Of a stretch of 64,000 nt of DNA, positions 62,416 through 64,000 are shown piece after piece. The stretch comes from Virgibacillus alimentarius. Its GTDB lineage: Bacteria > Bacillota > Bacilli > Bacillales > Amphibacillaceae. A model generated the notes under the pieces. The model saw only the letters and a program-made list of their open reading frames with translations. It was not told the DNA's origin and ran no database searches. The position numbers and the translations under genes are program-made. Position 1 is the first letter of the stretch, and every line of letters begins with the position of its first letter. The stretch lies in contig NZ_JFBD01000010.1 of assembly GCF_000709085.1 (NCBI RefSeq), positions 42,701-106,700 of the forward strand, written 5' to 3'.

Positions 62416-63525
62416 TTAAAAAACTTCATGCCACTCTGCTTTTTCATTCAGCATATCGCGTGCAATGTTTTTCGCACCTTCTAAACTGTGACTTGCCGCC
62501 CAGCCACACTGTACTTCATTACATGCAGGCACCTCCTCTGCTTTTAGCACATCCTGCAATGTTTTTTCCAGCACGTGAAGCACTTCCCCGTAATCATCAT
62601 GATTCAGTAAGGTTAAATAAAAACCGGTTTGGCATCCCATCGGTCCGATATCTAACACTTCATCCATATGGTTGCGGATTTTCTCTGCCATCAGATGTTC
62701 AATGGAATGCAGTGCGGGCATTTCCATATGTTCACGGTTTGGCTGTTTAAAACGGATGTCATATTTGTAAACCATATCTCCTACGTCACCTTGTGTAACA
62801 CTTGCAAGCCTTACATATGGTGCTTTTACTTTTGTATGATCCAGCTGAAAACTTTCAACATTCATTTTCTCCGTCATTCTACCCTCTCCTTTTTTTATCG
62901 CTACAATCAACCAGACAAATTCATTCATTTGCTTCCAACTTACTTCAAAATCATGTGCGGTGAAAATATCGTCGAGAACCGGAACAGTCGTATAATATTC
63001 GCGTTGTAAATCTGCGGCCAAATCTGGGAAATTGCTTTGTTTTGCTTTGGCAATCGCTGACTCCTTTGCTTTTTCAGTTTCAAATACAGTATCCGCAAAA
63101 ATGACTTTCCCCTTTTCAGGAAGGATAACTGAAAATTGCTTAATCGCTTTTTCTTTCTCTTCATCCGTTAAATGATGAAATGCATAAGTGCTGACAATAC
63201 TGTCAATCGGCATATCACTTTTAGGGAAAGATAAAAAGTCCCCTTCCTCCAAGTGAGCGTTTGGTAATTTGGTACGCGCTGCTTGCAGCATCGATCCCGA
63301 CGGTTCGATGCCAATCACCTTATGATTCGCCTGCAATAGTTTTTTTGTCAGATTACCTGTACCAACGCCATATTCCAGCACATTGCCAAACGTCCGATCC
63401 ACTACTTCCTGCAAAATATCCTCATACCCGGAAAAAACAGCTGCATATTGCGGATCCATCCCAGCTACTGTTTCATCATACGTGCCAGCCCAACCCTCAA
63501 ATAAATCAATAAACTCACGTCCCAT
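62416..63525 (-). CDS. luxS: Fused SAM-dependent methyltransferase (YrrT-like) and S-ribosylhomocysteine lyase LuxS
   Basis: One open frame of 369 codons. Residues 1-211 are a YrrT-type class I methyltransferase ([37 protein letters not shown]). A short linker KKGEGR follows. Residues 217-369 are a complete LuxS (zinc ligands His273 and His277 in HSIEH and Cys340 in QCGW, catalytic Cys298 in MGCQTGFYL). There is no stop between the parts. LuxS also has its own signals: AAAGGAG eight bases before ATG 62877. So cells may make a fusion, free LuxS, or both. Related Bacillus operons have separate yrrT, mtnN, mccA and mccB genes; here luxS stands in mtnN's place. GGGG lies before ATG 63525. Confidence 0.92.
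   Translation of the reverse strand: MGREFIDLFEGWAGTYDETVAGMDPQYAAVFSGYEDILQEVVDRTFGNVLEYGVGTGNLTKKLLQANHKVIGIEPSGSMLQAARTKLPNAHLEEGDFLSFPKSDMPIDSIVSTYAFHHLTDEEKEKAIKQFSVILPEKGKVIFADTVFETEKAKESAIAKAKQSNFPDLAADLQREYYTTVPVLDDIFTAHDFEVSWKQMNEFVWLIVAIKKGEGRMTEKMNVESFQLDHTKVKAPYVRLASVTQGDVGDMVYKYDIRFKQPNREHMEMPALHSIEHLMAEKIRNHMDEVLDIGPMGCQTGFYLTLLNHDDYGEVLHVLEKTLQDVLKAEEVPACNEVQCGWAASHSLEGAKNIARDMLNEKAEWHEVF
62875..62892 (-). promoter_or_regulatory. Internal ribosome binding site and start of LuxS
   Basis: Minus strand AAAGGAGAGGGTAGA-ATG with optimal spacing lies inside the fused frame. It would allow independent LuxS synthesis. Confidence 0.85.
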
Positions 63526-63663
63526 TCTTTTTCAACCCCATTTCATATAATCCCTATTAATTTAATCTGTTTAATAAGAATATATGCATATAGTAGCACA
63601 AGGTGCATCAAAAGAAAAGGGGGAAAAACGAAGAGCCAGCGAGGGGGGGTGCCTGTCTAGGGG

Positions 63664-63694
63664 GGTGCCTGTCACTTCCCGAATTTTGTCGAAT
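63664..63694 (-). repeat. Dispersed 31-bp element, copy 6 (inverted)
   Basis: GGTGCCTGTCACTTCCC through TTTTGTCGAAT; an extra GGGGGGTGCCTGTC duplication precedes it (63644-63657). No gene 3' end is visible beside it. The region 63526-63660 upstream of the fusion gene holds its promoter; nothing else is recognised. Confidence 0.85.
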
Positions 63695-63716
63695 AAAATA
63701 CATGCTAAACCAACGA

Positions 63717-63750
63717 AAAAACAGCCTCCTCTTTTGAGTAAGGCTGTTTT
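63717..63750. terminator. Terminator
   Basis: AAAACAGCCT pairs with AGGCTGTTTT around a 14-base loop. The gene it serves is probably outside the window. Confidence 0.7.
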
Positions 63751-63810
63751 CTAAATATGCTATTCCAATCACATCATTTTTTATATGATCGCATCCTTTT
63801 TACGCTTCCT

Positions 63811-64000
63811 CTCCGGTTGATTTGTTCTCTCTCCGGTTGATTCTTCCAGCCCTCTGGTTGATTTGTTCTCTCTCCGGTTGATTCTTCCAGCGCTCCGATT
63901 GATAAGCACTCTCTCCGGTTGATTCTTCCACGCTCTGGTTGATACGCACTCTCTCCGGTTGATTCTTCCAGCGCTCCGGTTGATAAGCACTCTCTCCGGT
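63811..64000. repeat. 20/21-bp tandem array D (about 9.5 units)
   Basis: Units start at 63811, 63831, 63852, 63872, 63893, 63913, 63933, 63953, 63974 and 63994, alternating CTCCGGTTGATTCTTCCAG and CTCCGGTTGATAAGCACTCT-like forms, so a 41-bp higher period is visible. The core CTCCGGTTGA also occurs inverted in array B. It runs to the window edge. Confidence 0.88.

Noticed and set aside
63781..63990. Minus-strand frame of 69 codons with repeated INRSAGRINRRE-like motifs
   Set aside because: It is only the translation of tandem array D; the repeat period creates an open frame by chance and there is no ribosome site.
63811..64000. CRISPR array
   Set aside because: Repeat-like units of 20-21 bases follow each other without unique spacers and no cas gene is nearby, so it is a minisatellite.
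1..64000. tRNA, rRNA, prophage or intact insertion sequence
   Set aside because: Looked for on both strands by eye; no cloverleaf, rRNA segment, integrase, transposase or structural phage gene was recognised apart from small remnants.

Overview
The window comes from a low-GC Gram-positive bacterium of the Bacillaceae. The evidence is the strong AGGAGG-type ribosome binding sites, the PreT/PreA, YrrT/MccA/MccB, PdxK and YhjC-like gene types, the many TTG and GTG starts, and cre-like CcpA boxes. A halotolerant lineage such as Oceanobacillus or Virgibacillus is plausible, but that is an impression and not a proof. I saw no tRNA, rRNA, CRISPR array or intact insertion sequence or prophage.

Positions 1-14250 hold a reductive pyrimidine (uracil/thymine) degradation cluster. 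It runs leftwards: a sodium:solute symporter with a 46-residue partner and an unknown 164-residue protein, CoA-acylating semialdehyde dehydrogenase, beta-alanine-type aminotransferase, an M20 amidohydrolase, a DUF3311-type small membrane protein with a second symporter that carries an in-frame stop, then PreT, PreA and a hydantoinase/dihydropyrimidinase that leaves the window. A divergent PucR-family regulator sits at the head. Three promoters in the cluster share a TAGAC-type box at a fixed distance from a TATAAT, a likely regulon signature.

Positions 14300-25500 hold a phosphopantetheinyl transferase with an altered metal site, an AhpD-like protein, a zinc alcohol dehydrogenase with a textbook sigma-54 promoter, a sigma-54 activator, its histidine kinase broken by two lesions, an iron alcohol dehydrogenase, Cu/Zn superoxide dismutase, a nuclease-family protein, a six-copy DnaA-box array in front of a tiny transcription unit, and a nitronate monooxygenase with a divergent LysR regulator. 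Positions 26500-33000 carry gene remnants, a two-component system with a lipoprotein, an XRE/membrane-protein pair, and an EAL protein whose N-terminal half resembles putative phage abortive-infection (putAbiC) proteins.

Positions 33200-37200 carry a 3-hydroxyisobutyrate-dehydrogenase-like gene, a frameshifted semialdehyde dehydrogenase and a GntP permease. Positions 37300-46300 are a patchwork of housekeeping genes (endonuclease III family, pdxK), many small membrane proteins, gene fragments and a PadR/ChrA pair. Positions 46600-52400 hold MarR, ArsR and HxlR regulators with short-chain dehydrogenases, a luciferase-like oxidoreductase and a quinone reductase. Positions 53400-57400 form a CcpA-box-preceded carboxylate uptake and activation operon (membrane protein, symporter, acyl-CoA synthetase, MaoC-like protein). 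Positions 57600-60200 hold a PadR/DUF1700 pair and an iron alcohol dehydrogenase whose start abuts a terminator-like hairpin.

Positions 60300-63525 hold a reverse transsulfuration operon in which a YrrT-like methyltransferase and LuxS are joined in one open reading frame, followed by MccA and MccB. Two dispersed repeat types run through the window: a roughly 31-bp element that sits at gene 3' ends, and 20-21-bp degenerate tandem arrays in intergenic regions. Several genes are broken by single small lesions.
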